The translations under genes and the position numbers were made by a program. This document shows, in pieces, positions 1-9,052 of a DNA stretch of 64,000 bases. The notes under the pieces were generated by a model. The model saw only the letters and a program-made list of their open reading frames with translations, made no database searches and had not been told where the DNA came from. How positions within the stretch are numbered: position 1 is the stretch's first letter; each line of letters opens with the position of its first letter. The stretch spans positions 124,001-188,000 of the forward strand of contig NZ_JAIXSL010000007.1 of the NCBI RefSeq assembly GCF_027484705.1, in the 5' to 3' direction. Source of the DNA: Flavobacterium sp. Its GTDB lineage: Bacteria > Bacteroidota > Bacteroidia > Flavobacteriales > Flavobacteriaceae.

Positions 1-2
1 AC

Positions 3-1097
3 AACTGGAAGCAACTACTCGGAAATCCGCCTGAGAAAAAGTTTGATTTCGATATGGGGTTGACCATTAAGGGTACGATCAATACGGAAGTTACCAATCA
101 TGAAGATTATAGCATACACCTGAATTGTCTTTGGCTTGGACTGCGGGAGTTTACCCCTTTGAATGCTAAAAGGGAATTTACTTTTGAAAATGTAATCGTT
201 TTAGATTCCACAAAGCTCTATTTTGAAGTTTTAGATAAAAAAGGAAAAAAATTGCAGACAAAAATTTACAGTCAGTTACTCGGCAACAATCAGCGATTTA
301 TGAAGCCATTCAGCCATCCTGAACATTGCATTGCTAAAACCAGAAAAGATGATGACGCGGAAAATATTCCTTTACCAAAATTCGAAAACGCAATCGAATT
401 GGATAGCATAACGATCATGGCAAAGAAAAACAAGTTGTTGCATGAGGATAAAAGCGGAACCGGCAGAGGATTCAAAATATCCGATAAAGATGCCACAAGG
501 TATAGGGACTTGCTTCATTTCATAGGGACTAATGGTTTTACGGTAAGTAATGTAGGCGGAAATGTATCTATAGATGGCTATGGACGAAATAGTGGCGGCG
601 TATTTTCCGGCCGCAGAAATATTCGTAGCGGTTATGCCAATGCAACCAGATTTGGTGGACCTGTAGTTTTTATAGATGGAAACTACGTTCAGGATTATGA
701 TATTTTACGCGATTATAGTCTAACTACCGTCGATGAGATATACATCAATCGGAACAGCAGCGATCTATCTGTTTATGGTTCTCGTGGCATTATAAGAGTA
801 TATTCTAAGAAGAACATGACGGGCGGCGCTTTTAAAACAGCCTCTCAAGGCATGGTCTCAACGAATGGATTCCAAAACTTTATAAAATACAAAAACCCGA
901 AATATGCCAGTGTCTATGACGCAGGTTTTCAGAATTTCGGCACCATCGATTGGAAGCCGAATGTTCAGACCGATGAAAATGGAAGTTTCCATTTTTCCAT
1001 ACCCAACTTATACCAAAAAGCTGTGAAAGTTATCATCGAAGGAATTTCCAATGACGGTCAATTAATTTCAGTAACAAAGATTCTCAAAATTGAATAA
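3..1097 (+). CDS. C-terminal part of a TonB-plug-domain protein (5' end outside the window)
   Basis: The frame is open from base 3 (Asn-Trp-Lys...) to the stop at 1097, so the ATG at 54 is probably internal and the true start lies upstream of the window. The visible part begins with a beta-rich stretch. It then has a segment like a TonB-receptor plug domain: GGPVVFIDGNYVQDYDIL, then DEIYINRNSS and SVYGSRGIIRVYSKK. It ends in about 80 residues that read like another beta domain. No outer-membrane barrel follows the plug. Bacteroidota carry large exported proteins that combine macroglobulin-like or carboxypeptidase-regulatory domains with a terminal plug, and this fits that type by inference. 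The role is unknown. A strong hairpin terminator follows. Confidence 0.7.
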   Translation, partial: NWKQLLGNPPEKKFDFDMGLTIKGTINTEVTNHEDYSIHLNCLWLGLREFTPLNAKREFTFENVIVLDSTKLYFEVLDKKGKKLQTKIYSQLLGNNQRFMKPFSHPEHCIAKTRKDDDAENIPLPKFENAIELDSITIMAKKNKLLHEDKSGTGRGFKISDKDATRYRDLLHFIGTNGFTVSNVGGNVSIDGYGRNSGGVFSGRRNIRSGYANATRFGGPVVFIDGNYVQDYDILRDYSLTTVDEIYINRNSSDLSVYGSRGIIRVYSKKNMTGGAFKTASQGMVSTNGFQNFIKYKNPKYASVYDAGFQNFGTIDWKPNVQTDENGSFHFSIPNLYQKAVKVIIEGISNDGQLISVTKILKIE

Positions 1098-1099
1098 AC

Positions 1100-1133
1100 A
1101 AAAAATCCGAAGCGACTAACTTCGGATTTTTTT
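1100..1133. terminator. Bidirectional hairpin terminator
   Basis: Inverted repeat AAATCCGAAG / CTTCGGATTT with a 7-base loop, flanked by an A-run on the left and a T-run on the right. It can stop both the plus-strand gene ending at 1097 and the minus-strand gene ending at 1138. Confidence 0.85.
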
Positions 1134-1137
1134 ATGT

Positions 1138-1827
1138 TTAGTGGTTATCAGATGGTTTTGCCGTTCTTTTCTTGAGTAGTTTCATCAAAACCGGAAAGGT
1201 TGAGACTAATATAATCCCGATGACAATCCATTCGATATGATGTTTTAAATCGATGCCGTATTTGAGGAACATTCCGTAAAGGTAATGTCCTGAAAAAATC
1301 AGTACGAATGACCATAAAAAGGAACTGAGAATATTAAAAAACATAAATTTCTTCTTATCCATCGAGACAATTCCTGCGACAATCGGAGCAAAAGTTCTGA
1401 AAATCGGTAAGAATCTTGCGAAGATGATGGCCTTGCCGCCGTATTTTTCAAAGAAATCTTTTGATTGCAACAAATATTTTTTCTTAAACCAAAACGTATC
1501 TTCCTTCTTAAACAAATAGTAACCACTTTTCGCGCCAAACCAATAACCCATCATATTACCAAAAACACCGGACGTTGCTACTAATATCGACAAGAGCGTC
1601 ACATTGACAAAATCACTCGGAATGGCCAAAACATTCTGAACCAAATCGCGGCTGTAAATTCCCGCCAAAAAAAGCAAGCTGTCACCCGGAAGGAAAAACC
1701 CAGCAAATAGACCGGTTTCGGCAAAAACAATAAACAAGACAATATACAAACCGAGTTGAACGCCTGCGATTTCGAAAGTGATGTAGAATTCAGGATTTAA
1801 TAATTGGGTCCACTCAAAATGGTTCAT
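1138..1827 (-). CDS. DedA family membrane protein
   Basis: 229-residue inner-membrane protein of the DedA / SNARE-associated (VTT domain) family. The family hallmark ETGLFAGFFLPGDSLLF lies at about residues 37-53, and a conserved basic stretch FARFLPIFRTFAPIVAG at about 136-152. About five hydrophobic segments are visible and the C-terminus is basic. DedA proteins are needed for membrane homeostasis, and several members have been linked to lipid-carrier or phospholipid flipping; which substrate this one handles cannot be told from sequence. It stands alone, about 120 bp downstream of the metal-handling operon on the same strand. It ends at a terminator shared with the converging gene. Confidence 0.9.
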   Translation of the reverse strand: MNHFEWTQLLNPEFYITFEIAGVQLGLYIVLFIVFAETGLFAGFFLPGDSLLFLAGIYSRDLVQNVLAIPSDFVNVTLLSILVATSGVFGNMMGYWFGAKSGYYLFKKEDTFWFKKKYLLQSKDFFEKYGGKAIIFARFLPIFRTFAPIVAGIVSMDKKKFMFFNILSSFLWSFVLIFSGHYLYGMFLKYGIDLKHHIEWIVIGIILVSTFPVLMKLLKKRTAKPSDNH

Positions 1828-1947
1828 ATAGGCTTTATTATTTAAGTTTGCTATGCCAGTTTTACCGGCATTGGTCTCGGCCGTGAAAGTAAGAATAATT
1901 TAACTTAACCGCAATTTATCGTTGCACTTTAAAGTATTCTTAACGGT

Positions 1948-2289
1948 TTAAGGTTTTCTTTCGTACAAACAACAGCTGTGCAATTTCTGATAAACATCAT
2001 CGGTTGCTTTGACTTCATCAGTATCGTGACCAACTTTGGCAATCGCTTTTTTGACATCGAGAATCGAGGTTTTTTCCTCGTTGAGAATTAGGCTCAGTTG
2101 GTGCGTCTCGACATCCCAGCTTGCAGATTTTACGCCCGAAACGCTGTAAGCCGCTTTTTCAATACGCTTTTTGCACTGTTCGCAATTGCCATTGACTTCA
2201 ATCGCATATTTGGCGTTTTTATTTTTTTGTTGCGCCTGTGCTGATAATCCTACGAAAACCAAACACATTATCATTACTATATTTTTCAT
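1948..2289 (-). CDS. Periplasmic heavy-metal-associated (HMA) domain protein
   Basis: 113 residues with a signal peptide (to about residue 19, ending SAQA) and one HMA domain. The metal-binding motif is GNCEQC with Cys36 and Cys39, followed by the usual KKRIEKA helix and a beta strand. The C-terminus ends HSCCLYERKP, giving a second possible metal site (His104, Cys106, Cys107). HMA domains of this kind bind Cu(I) or a similar soft metal. It is the last gene of a three-gene minus-strand unit with a TonB receptor (29 bp upstream) and a small His/Cys protein, so it probably acts as a metal carrier or scavenger in the envelope. The metal is inferred. Confidence 0.85.
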   Translation of the reverse strand: MKNIVMIMCLVFVGLSAQAQQKNKNAKYAIEVNGNCEQCKKRIEKAAYSVSGVKSASWDVETHQLSLILNEEKTSILDVKKAIAKVGHDTDEVKATDDVYQKLHSCCLYERKP

Positions 2290-2318
2290 TTCTTTTGAAT
2301 TTAATTTATAAAACTTAG

Positions 2319-4343
2319 TTACTTTATCTTAAACCGCAATCCCGCATAATACATCTGTCCGAAAACCGGCGCGTACACAATCGAAGTGTCGAAGTTGGGG
2401 CCGAAAGGATTGTCACTTCCCAGAATCGCTTTATCCTGACGATAGTTTCCGATATTTTCTCCTCCGACATACATTTCAAAGGTAGATGAAAAAGTGCGTG
2501 TAACCTGCATATTCATCACCGCAAAAGCATTTGAAAACTCGGACATCTGATCCGCTGAAGGATTGGTTGCAGTATTGGGAAGCGCTTGTTTGCCGAGCCA
2601 GTTGAAGGTATAATCGAATTTCCATTGCTTGCCTTTGGCTGCGATATGCGTTTCAAATTCAAGATTGGCAAAAAAACGATGCTTCGCTTGCAAAGGTCTT
2701 TGATAACTTCCCGACAAATAATCGGTTTGGATGTCGTAATATTTGTAAGCGGTTCTTAAGTTCAAATGCTTAATCAATTCCACATTGAAATCGACCTGAA
2801 GGCTGTTCGCAAAAGACTTGCCTTTCAAATTATAAAACAGTAACTGTTGTGGTCCGGCATACAAATCGACCACCACCTGATTTTGAAAATCGGTGCGGTA
2901 AAAATCAATTCCGATGTCGGCACTTTTCCCGAACAACCTGAATTGCTGGCTGAAACTCATGCCGTAATTCCAGGCGATTTCGGGATCAAGTCCGTAGATT
3001 TTACCCGAACTATCCAACACCGAAAACACCCTCGAACTGGCAAAAAGATTCTGGTTCTCTGCAAAAATATTAGCGGCTCGTTTGCCTCTTCCGGCAGAAA
3101 ATCGCAACACGCCTTTTTCCCACGGATGGTATTTTACAAAAAGTCTCGGTGTGGCGAATGCGCCCAAACGGTTATGGTAATCTAATCTTCCGCCTAAAAC
3201 CACGCTGAAGTTATCGGCGTTATCATAAGTATATTCAAAAAAAGCACCTGCAGAATTATCGATGCGGCTGACATCAGAAAGCGATACAAATTCAGCATAA
3301 GAATCATAAGTAAAATTAATTCCTGTGGCGAATTTGTTCATGGTATTGCTGATAATCGAATTGAAAATCAGGTTCGAATAATAGCTCTGCTGTTTGATAT
3401 CATACTGCCGCAAACCAAAGTATGAATGCTGGTTGTGGTTGCTGTAAGCGTTTTGGAAACCGATGCTTTGAAACGGCATATCTTTAAAGACATAACCGAC
3501 TTTCGAAGTAAAATCAAAACGTTCGGTATTGATTTCCGAGCCCCAATATTGCGTCGAACCTTTGTGTTTGGTGCGGTCGTAATCGAGTTCGCCGGTTAGT
3601 TTTTTGTCGTTCATATACTTGAAATTGAAAAACGTAATCCAGCCGGTTTCCGCACAGGCATACTGCCAACGGTTGATGATGTTGATCTGTTGCCCTAACG
3701 GATTGTCCAGAAAACCATCTTTATTCATATCATTTTTGGCTACACGCGTATTGCCATGAACATACAAACTCGTCGCCCAGTCGTCGGAAACTTTTTTGTT
3801 GAAATGCGTGTTGAGTTCGAACCGCGAATCCGTCGAGCCATAAGCATTCACAAAAAACGGGATGTCTTTGAGTGGTTTGATAAGTTCAGTATTGATCTGA
3901 CCTGAAATGCTTTCATAACCATTGACCACCGAACCCGCGCCTTTGGTCACCTGAATGCTTTCGACCCAGGTTCCGGGTGTAAACGACAATCCGTAAGCCT
4001 GTGATGCGCCTCTAACCGAAGGAATATTTTCCTCGGTGATCATCAGATACGGACTAGTTAAACCTAGCATTTTGATTTGTTTGGTTCCGGTGAGCGCATC
4101 GGCAAAATTGACATCGATCGATGGATTGGTTTCGAAACTTTCTGCCAGATTGCAGCACGCGGCTTTAAGCAATTCTTTGCCCGACATCACAGTGGTATTT
4201 GAAGTCAAATTGGATGACTTCTTAAGGCTTTTGCGGCTGGCTTCTACTTTGACGGTTTTCAAAGTATCCTGTTTTATGACTTCCTGAGCAGAAACTCGCA
4301 AAACAGAAAAGCACAACACCAAAAGCATGGTTGTTTTTTTCAT
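2319..4343 (-). CDS. TonB-dependent outer-membrane receptor, probably for copper or another soft metal
   Basis: 674 residues: signal peptide (about 1-19), plug domain (about 45-160) and a long beta barrel ending in an aromatic-rich C-terminal strand (YYAGLRFKIK). No carboxypeptidase-like N-terminal domain is present. The plug contains an unusual Cys pair (ELLKAACCNLAESFETNPS, Cys63-Cys64) before the usual TonB plug motifs such as VRGASQAYGL and VTKGAGSVVNGYES. Such receptors import scarce ligands across the outer membrane using TonB/ExbBD energy. The Cys pair and the flanking HMA and HYC_CC_PP-type genes suggest a soft-metal ligand. This is inference, as the barrel itself gives no specificity. 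Confidence 0.88.
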   Translation of the reverse strand: MKKTTMLLVLCFSVLRVSAQEVIKQDTLKTVKVEASRKSLKKSSNLTSNTTVMSGKELLKAACCNLAESFETNPSIDVNFADALTGTKQIKMLGLTSPYLMITEENIPSVRGASQAYGLSFTPGTWVESIQVTKGAGSVVNGYESISGQINTELIKPLKDIPFFVNAYGSTDSRFELNTHFNKKVSDDWATSLYVHGNTRVAKNDMNKDGFLDNPLGQQINIINRWQYACAETGWITFFNFKYMNDKKLTGELDYDRTKHKGSTQYWGSEINTERFDFTSKVGYVFKDMPFQSIGFQNAYSNHNQHSYFGLRQYDIKQQSYYSNLIFNSIISNTMNKFATGINFTYDSYAEFVSLSDVSRIDNSAGAFFEYTYDNADNFSVVLGGRLDYHNRLGAFATPRLFVKYHPWEKGVLRFSAGRGKRAANIFAENQNLFASSRVFSVLDSSGKIYGLDPEIAWNYGMSFSQQFRLFGKSADIGIDFYRTDFQNQVVVDLYAGPQQLLFYNLKGKSFANSLQVDFNVELIKHLNLRTAYKYYDIQTDYLSGSYQRPLQAKHRFFANLEFETHIAAKGKQWKFDYTFNWLGKQALPNTATNPSADQMSEFSNAFAVMNMQVTRTFSSTFEMYVGGENIGNYRQDKAILGSDNPFGPNFDTSIVYAPVFGQMYYAGLRFKIK

Positions 4344-4401
4344 AAGGAAAATTTAATGTTTGTAAATAACGAAATCACCGAAGTGATGCTTATTAAAAAC
4401 A

Positions 4402-4806
4402 TTAAACCTGGTCGTAGAAAACATATTGGGAATACAACTTAAACAACGGTGGCGCATGCGAATCGCAATAATAAGCCGCTACCGTATTTTTTTGTGAAAG
4501 AATGACATTTGTTGCAAAAACGAAAATCCAGGAATTCGGGAAAACCATGTCCTGCCATTCGAATGAGAATGATTTCACGATGGCCTGATCCGATTTCTTC
4601 TGAATCAGAACTACTTTGTCTTTGCAGCAATGCGATGGTTTCTCGACAACGCCGCAGCAATCTTCTTCGATATTGGACGGTGATGAAGTATTGAATGAAA
4701 CCGAAGCAATCTGATCGTCACAATAATGCACATTCAAAGCAAACCCGACGTTGGAAACCAACACGAAGAAAGCGAGGAATAGGCAGAGTTGTTTTTTGAA
4801 TTGCAT
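4402..4806 (-). CDS. Small exported His/Cys-rich protein, HYC_CC_PP type
   Basis: 134 residues with an N-terminal hydrophobic signal (about 5-24). Three possible metal-binding clusters follow: HYCDD (27-31), a Cys pair (50-51) and HCCKD (59-63). The order HYC...CC...HCC is the mark of the small HYC_CC_PP-type family of Bacteroidota, which is commonly found next to TonB receptors and HMA proteins. The second half, about 65-134, is not Cys-rich. It is the first gene of the minus-strand metal unit, 58 bp upstream of the TonB receptor. Function is not established; metal binding is inferred from the clusters and neighbours. Confidence 0.75.
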   Translation of the reverse strand: MQFKKQLCLFLAFFVLVSNVGFALNVHYCDDQIASVSFNTSSPSNIEEDCCGVVEKPSHCCKDKVVLIQKKSDQAIVKSFSFEWQDMVFPNSWIFVFATNVILSQKNTVAAYYCDSHAPPLFKLYSQYVFYDQV

Positions 4807-4853
4807 GGAACAAAAGTATCGAAAATTTATGACGGTTGTCTTAAAATGATGTT

Positions 4854-4889
4854 ATAAAAAACGCTTCCGGGTTTGAGGACGGAAGCGTT
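4854..4889 (-). terminator. Terminator of the 562-residue coiled-coil gene
   Basis: Ten-base perfect stem AACGCTTCCG / CGGAAGCGTT with a 10-base loop. Read on the minus strand it is followed by a T-run (4856-4861). It lies just after the stop at 4915. Confidence 0.85.
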
Positions 4890-4914
4890 GGTGTTTTATA
4901 ATAGCGAATGGCCT

Positions 4915-6603
4915 TTATTTTGAAAGATTATAGCTTACCCCAATAAAGAAAGAAGGTCTGTATACCTCATCGTACTTAATTTCCGTGTCACCTGCATTGG
5001 TAAAGTCATAATCTCCTTGTGTTTCATTAACTGCTAGATTCGCTGTATTAAGTCTTTTTACTTTGACAAATGAAACTCCAGAAGTTATGACGAGCCTATT
5101 TTTTTCCATCACGAAAGTACTGAGTCCAAAATAAAACCCGGCATTGGCATTATCATTAATGCTTAATCCGACTGACAGTCCCATATCAATATCGCCTTTG
5201 AAATTATAATAGGCGTGCAGCAATGCACCTAATGAATGTTTCAATATGTTTTTGCTTCCTCCGAATACTCCGGCCTTGCTGTCAGAATCAGTTTCAACAG
5301 CTTTTCTAAGCGTATAGTTATCATCCGAAATGAAATTTAAAAAATAACCGGCGCTACCATTAACTTTCCAATTTCCATAAGTTCTTACTTTGAAACTTCG
5401 GTATTTAAACAGGCATTTACCTTTGCTGTTGGTAAATTGCGGTTCGATATCCGCTTCATCATCATAAATGTTTTGGGAAATGATTGTGGTAGTATAACTG
5501 TCGTTTTTAATCTCGTCAAACAAATCAATACCTTCGTTGGCTTCGTTAATCATTTTTCTAGTATTTTCCTGAATCAGATAAGTTTCATTGATTGTTTTCG
5601 CTTTCTTCATTTCATCTTCGAAAAGATATTTGGTTTCAAAACTTCCTTTGACCTTATCAAATTTGAGTGAATTCTTTCCGTCTTTGAGTTCGCCCGAAAG
5701 TTTAAGCTCGCTGTTTTTATACAAAGTATTCAATTGCTGGTATATCGAGACAAGTTTAGTATACGATGCATCTATCGCTGCGAGTTCGTTGATGATCATT
5801 TCTTTCTTCTGCAAATGGTTGTCGCTCGACCCATAAACCGAAATGAATGTTGAGGAACATCGCGCAATGAAATTATTTTTATCGCAAATAAAAACGCTGT
5901 CTTTCTTAACAAGATTCAACAAGCTGTTTTTGAGCGTTGTATATTTGTCGATATTCGAAAAATGTGTTTGAAATTTTTTGAACTCACCAATAAACTCTTG
6001 GGTTTTAACCGTTACATTATATATCGAATCAAACTTTTTCTGCAATGCTTTGTTTTTACTTTTGAGTTCCTCGTTTTGTTTTTCAAGTTCCTCTTTTTTA
6101 GTTTTTAGCGTTTCTAATTCTTTTTTTAATTTCCGGACTTCTTCACTTTCCTCAGGTGTCAAAGGTGCGGATTTGTTTTCAAACCTATCGATTTGCGCAT
6201 TGAGAGACCACATTTGGTTATCGATTTTAAAGCTTTTTTCTATATTGTAGCTCATGATGTTTGCATCGGCATTATTTTTTGAAGGCTCGGATTTTGCCGC
6301 GTCTTTTGCTTTCTCTTCAATTTTGATATCCGTAAACCCTTTGGTATTGAAATCGAAATTCACAGGCGTGTATGTGGAATAGGATTTTACAAAGAAATTA
6401 TTGACGCCATCCACTTCTATGCATAGTGGTGATCCGTATCTCACGTCGGTTTTAGTGCTTTTCAATTCTTTACATGTCGCCTTAAGGCATGTCACTTCGA
6501 TTTCTTTCGATTTAGATTTTCCGGTTTTTAGAGAGGGCTTTGTTTGTGCAAACAGTGAAACCACCAAGAGCACGAGCGCGGAGGTGAATACTATTTTTTT
6601 CAT
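4915..6603 (-). CDS. Exported coiled-coil protein of unknown function
   Basis: 562 residues with a signal peptide (about 1-19, ending LFAQ). A beta-rich N-terminal part up to about 145 follows, then a charged heptad stretch at about 150-192 (EESEEVRKLKKELETLKTKK onward) that should form a coiled coil. A mixed helical region runs to about 370. The C-terminal 180 residues look like membrane beta strands, ending FIGVSYNLSK, so the protein may sit in the outer membrane with a periplasmic coiled-coil arm. I do not recognise the family. It is transcribed divergently from the two-component unit, and the shared upstream region carries two inverted operator-like dyads, so it may belong to that regulon (inference). 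Confidence 0.7.
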   Translation of the reverse strand: MKKIVFTSALVLLVVSLFAQTKPSLKTGKSKSKEIEVTCLKATCKELKSTKTDVRYGSPLCIEVDGVNNFFVKSYSTYTPVNFDFNTKGFTDIKIEEKAKDAAKSEPSKNNADANIMSYNIEKSFKIDNQMWSLNAQIDRFENKSAPLTPEESEEVRKLKKELETLKTKKEELEKQNEELKSKNKALQKKFDSIYNVTVKTQEFIGEFKKFQTHFSNIDKYTTLKNSLLNLVKKDSVFICDKNNFIARCSSTFISVYGSSDNHLQKKEMIINELAAIDASYTKLVSIYQQLNTLYKNSELKLSGELKDGKNSLKFDKVKGSFETKYLFEDEMKKAKTINETYLIQENTRKMINEANEGIDLFDEIKNDSYTTTIISQNIYDDEADIEPQFTNSKGKCLFKYRSFKVRTYGNWKVNGSAGYFLNFISDDNYTLRKAVETDSDSKAGVFGGSKNILKHSLGALLHAYYNFKGDIDMGLSVGLSINDNANAGFYFGLSTFVMEKNRLVITSGVSFVKVKRLNTANLAVNETQGDYDFTNAGDTEIKYDEVYRPSFFIGVSYNLSK

Positions 6604-6661
6604 GATTTCTGTTTTAGAGTTAATAATGCTCCAAAACTACATTGACCCTTAAAATCCAGAC

Positions 6662-6677
6662 TTCGGGAAACCCCTAA
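6662..6677 (+). promoter_or_regulatory. Operator-like dyad, copy 1
   Basis: TTCGGGAAACCCCTAA: near-palindromic arms TTnGG / CCTAA around 6 bases. It matches the copy at 6789-6804 in inverted orientation at 14 of 16 positions. It lies about 60 bp upstream of the minus-strand coiled-coil gene. NarL/LuxR-type regulators bind dyads of this size, and one is encoded at 9053. Inferred from sequence only. The rest of the 282-bp divergent gap is AT-rich, with no further structure I can name. Confidence 0.45.
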
Positions 6678-6788
6678 AAAAATTCAGTATTTCCCCTTAA
6701 AGAATTGGCAATGAAAAAGTTTGGTGGTTTGTTTAAAAATGTTAAATTTATTTTTTATGAAATCGTGCGGTGTTTTTCCCTAAAGCGA

Positions 6789-6804
6789 TTAGGGGTTTGC
6801 CTAA
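6789..6804 (-). promoter_or_regulatory. Operator-like dyad, copy 2
   Basis: TTAGGGGTTTGCCTAA: perfect arms TTAGG / CCTAA with 6 bases between. It is the inverted partner of the site at 6662-6677 and lies about 80 bp upstream of the ATG at 6886. It overlaps a second dyad, CCCTAA-AGCGA-TTAGGG (6778-6794). Confidence 0.5.
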
Positions 6805-6885
6805 TAGAAAAGTTTGATGTTTTTGAAACTTTGCCACATTGTTTTTAGAGTAAAAACATTTTTAACCCATTTAAATACAAAACAT

Positions 6886-7665
6886 ATGAGACAACTATTC
6901 CTTTTGACAATCTTGTGTACAACATTATTAGGTGTTTTAACCAAAAGCACGGCCCAATGCGGCCCTTACAGATTATATATAAATCCGCTTTTAGTAAGAG
7001 AAAGCAGGAATCCACCTTATAGTATTGATCAATGGAAAACAGACAATCCCGGAATGTATGTTTGTCCTGGTGAAACTGAAAATGAGATAATCGTCGATTT
7101 AGCACGTTTTGAAGCCCCAAAAAATGTCCCTTCTTGGCGTGAAAATAATTCTTCGTTCATAGACTTCGAAAAATCACGCGATTATATCAGAAATGCACAC
7201 TTTCTAAATCCCGCTGAAGACTATATGACCGAAATTGAATTGACCGAAGAGCGAATAAATGAAGGAGATTTTGTAGGCCTAACGTTTAAGGAACTAGTTG
7301 ATCGTTTTAATATTGATTATGCCAATCCGAGCTATAAAAATTATTTGCGCGTTAAGAGAACAACCATATTTAAAAATATTAAAGTATCGTCCCGCGATGA
7401 GTTCGAAGAAGGTTCGTTTCTTTTTACTTCGCCTCTATTGTATAGTATCATGAAAGATATCGGAATAACTGAAAGCAATACTGATGAATTTGGGAAGTGT
7501 TTTTTTTCATTTACAATCATAGCAGTGCCAGATTTATATACAAAAAAGGATACTCAAGAAGCTATAAACTATACCTATAAAGCTATGATGAAATTTACTT
7601 ATAAAGGAAAAAACTATTATTATGACTTTTCGGACGATCCTATCAGATCTTTACTAAAAAAATAA
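6886..7665 (+). CDS. Secreted protein of unknown function in a two-component unit
   Basis: 259 residues from the ATG at 6886. This start is chosen because it gives a clean signal peptide (MRQLFLLTILCTTLLGVL...STAQ); a longer in-frame start at 6814 adds residues of no signal character. The mature part is about 240 residues with three cysteines and no repeats. I do not recognise the family. Six bases separate it from the membrane-protein gene downstream, and four genes (6886-9712) run tightly together on the plus strand, ending in a histidine kinase and response regulator. An extracytoplasmic partner of that sensor is a reasonable guess but is not shown by the sequence. Confidence 0.7.
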   Translation: MRQLFLLTILCTTLLGVLTKSTAQCGPYRLYINPLLVRESRNPPYSIDQWKTDNPGMYVCPGETENEIIVDLARFEAPKNVPSWRENNSSFIDFEKSRDYIRNAHFLNPAEDYMTEIELTEERINEGDFVGLTFKELVDRFNIDYANPSYKNYLRVKRTTIFKNIKVSSRDEFEEGSFLFTSPLLYSIMKDIGITESNTDEFGKCFFSFTIIAVPDLYTKKDTQEAINYTYKAMMKFTYKGKNYYYDFSDDPIRSLLKK

Positions 7666-7671
7666 AACCAA

Positions 7672-8304
7672 ATGATCCATTTGTTAAACCCAATTAAAAT
7701 CCTTGTATTAGCAACTTTTTTAGTTGGGTTATTTTATTTAAAACCAGAAAGAACCAATCACCGCTATTTGATATTCATCCTGCTGACATGCTTTTTATCC
7801 GAATTCACTTCAGTAGCATTTATGTATAAAAAAATACAGATTCATAATTTGTTTACGGTCGGAGTTATCATTCATCACACCTTATGGTTGGTCATTATAT
7901 TGAATAATTTTTCGAAGAACAAAAAAATATTGTTTTGTTATGGTTATGTTGTTTTTAGTATTTTGAATTTATTTCTTATCGAAGGTCATAAGGATTTTAA
8001 TATTTTGACATTCATTTTAGGGGCTTTGCTGTATACGGTGTTATTTTTATATCTAAGCTTTTCGTACCTCAAAAAAGAGCATTTATCATTTTTCCTATCG
8101 AATGATTTTACGCTATTATTGGCCCCTGTACTGTTTTTCCTAGGCATGAGCTTTTTGTTTGGTTTCAAAAACAAGGAATTGAACACAACGATTGTTTTCA
8201 GTAATGTAAAACTCTATACTTTTATAAACCATTTTGTCAATATTGTATATTACTCTTTAATCAATGTTTACATAATCAAAGAACGAAAAATAAGACATGC
8301 TTAA
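7672..8304 (+). CDS. Multi-span membrane protein adjacent to a histidine kinase
   Basis: 210 residues, almost wholly hydrophobic. Segments at about 8-24, 31-50, 60-77, 83-100, 111-130, 142-160 and 180-200 suggest seven membrane spans. There is a short basic C-terminus (KERKIRHA). No enzymatic motif is visible. It overlaps the start of the histidine-kinase gene by 8 bp, which implies coupled translation. The kinase itself has only one span and almost no external part, so this protein could be a separate sensing subunit. That is inference; I know no described family with this exact arrangement. Confidence 0.65.
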   Translation: MIHLLNPIKILVLATFLVGLFYLKPERTNHRYLIFILLTCFLSEFTSVAFMYKKIQIHNLFTVGVIIHHTLWLVIILNNFSKNKKILFCYGYVVFSILNLFLIEGHKDFNILTFILGALLYTVLFLYLSFSYLKKEHLSFFLSNDFTLLLAPVLFFLGMSFLFGFKNKELNTTIVFSNVKLYTFINHFVNIVYYSLINVYIIKERKIRHA

Positions 8305-9049
8305 AGACATCGCCTTCGGAATCATCATCAGCCTACTATTCATAAGCTTAGTAGTCTTATTCTGCGCGGTACTCATCAAACTCTACATCCAAAAAATCAA
8401 AGAGCACAACCGCAAAGAACTCGCTTTTCAGAAAACGCTCAACACCACGATACTCGAAAATCAGGAACAATTACTGACGTCGATTTCGCAAGACCTGCAT
8501 GACGATGCCGGGCAGCAACTTACCGTCATCAATTTTCAGTTGGAAAACCTTAAGCTTGACCATCCGAATTGTGAAAAAAGCCTTTCCCCTATTTCTGCTT
8601 CGGTGGCCAATCTTTCTCAATCGCTTCGCCAAATCAGCCATTCGCTGAACAACAACTGGCTTATAGAAAATGGGCTGATCAATGCCATAAAAGCAGAAGT
8701 TGACCGCATCGAAAACCATAAAACCATCACGATTGCATTCAAGAGCCAGGATGACTCAAAACGCAAATTCGACGTGGAGGAACAAATCGTCATCTTCCGT
8801 ATTTTTCAGGAAACCATCAACAATATGCTCAAACACGCCAAAGCAACTTCGATGACTATTGCAATTAAAACCTCGCCGAAATTCGAATTGAAAATGACCG
8901 ACAACGGTGTCGGATTTGACCAAAAAATTGAAAGCCGTAGCACTTTGGGTATTGAAAACTGTACACAAAGGGCCAAAATTATTGATTACACTTTTACGAT
9001 AGCATCACAATTAAATCAAGGAACAACCATCACGCTTTTAGAAAATTAA
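8297..9049 (+). CDS. Sensor histidine kinase, HisKA_3 / NarX-DegS type, short form
   Basis: 250 residues: one membrane span (about 5-29), a helical linker, a dimerisation/phosphoacceptor domain with SQDLHDDAGQQL (His68), and an HATPase domain with an N-box-like FQETINNMLKHAKA, a G1 box MTDNGVGFD and a GIENCTQRA motif. The kinase autophosphorylates on His68 and passes the phosphate to a response regulator, almost certainly the product of the gene that starts 4 bp downstream. No PAS, GAF or periplasmic sensing domain is present, so the signal must come from elsewhere, plausibly from the multi-span protein encoded immediately upstream. Confidence 0.92.
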   Translation: MLKDIAFGIIISLLFISLVVLFCAVLIKLYIQKIKEHNRKELAFQKTLNTTILENQEQLLTSISQDLHDDAGQQLTVINFQLENLKLDHPNCEKSLSPISASVANLSQSLRQISHSLNNNWLIENGLINAIKAEVDRIENHKTITIAFKSQDDSKRKFDVEEQIVIFRIFQETINNMLKHAKATSMTIAIKTSPKFELKMTDNGVGFDQKIESRSTLGIENCTQRAKIIDYTFTIASQLNQGTTITLLEN

Positions 9050-9052
9050 ATT

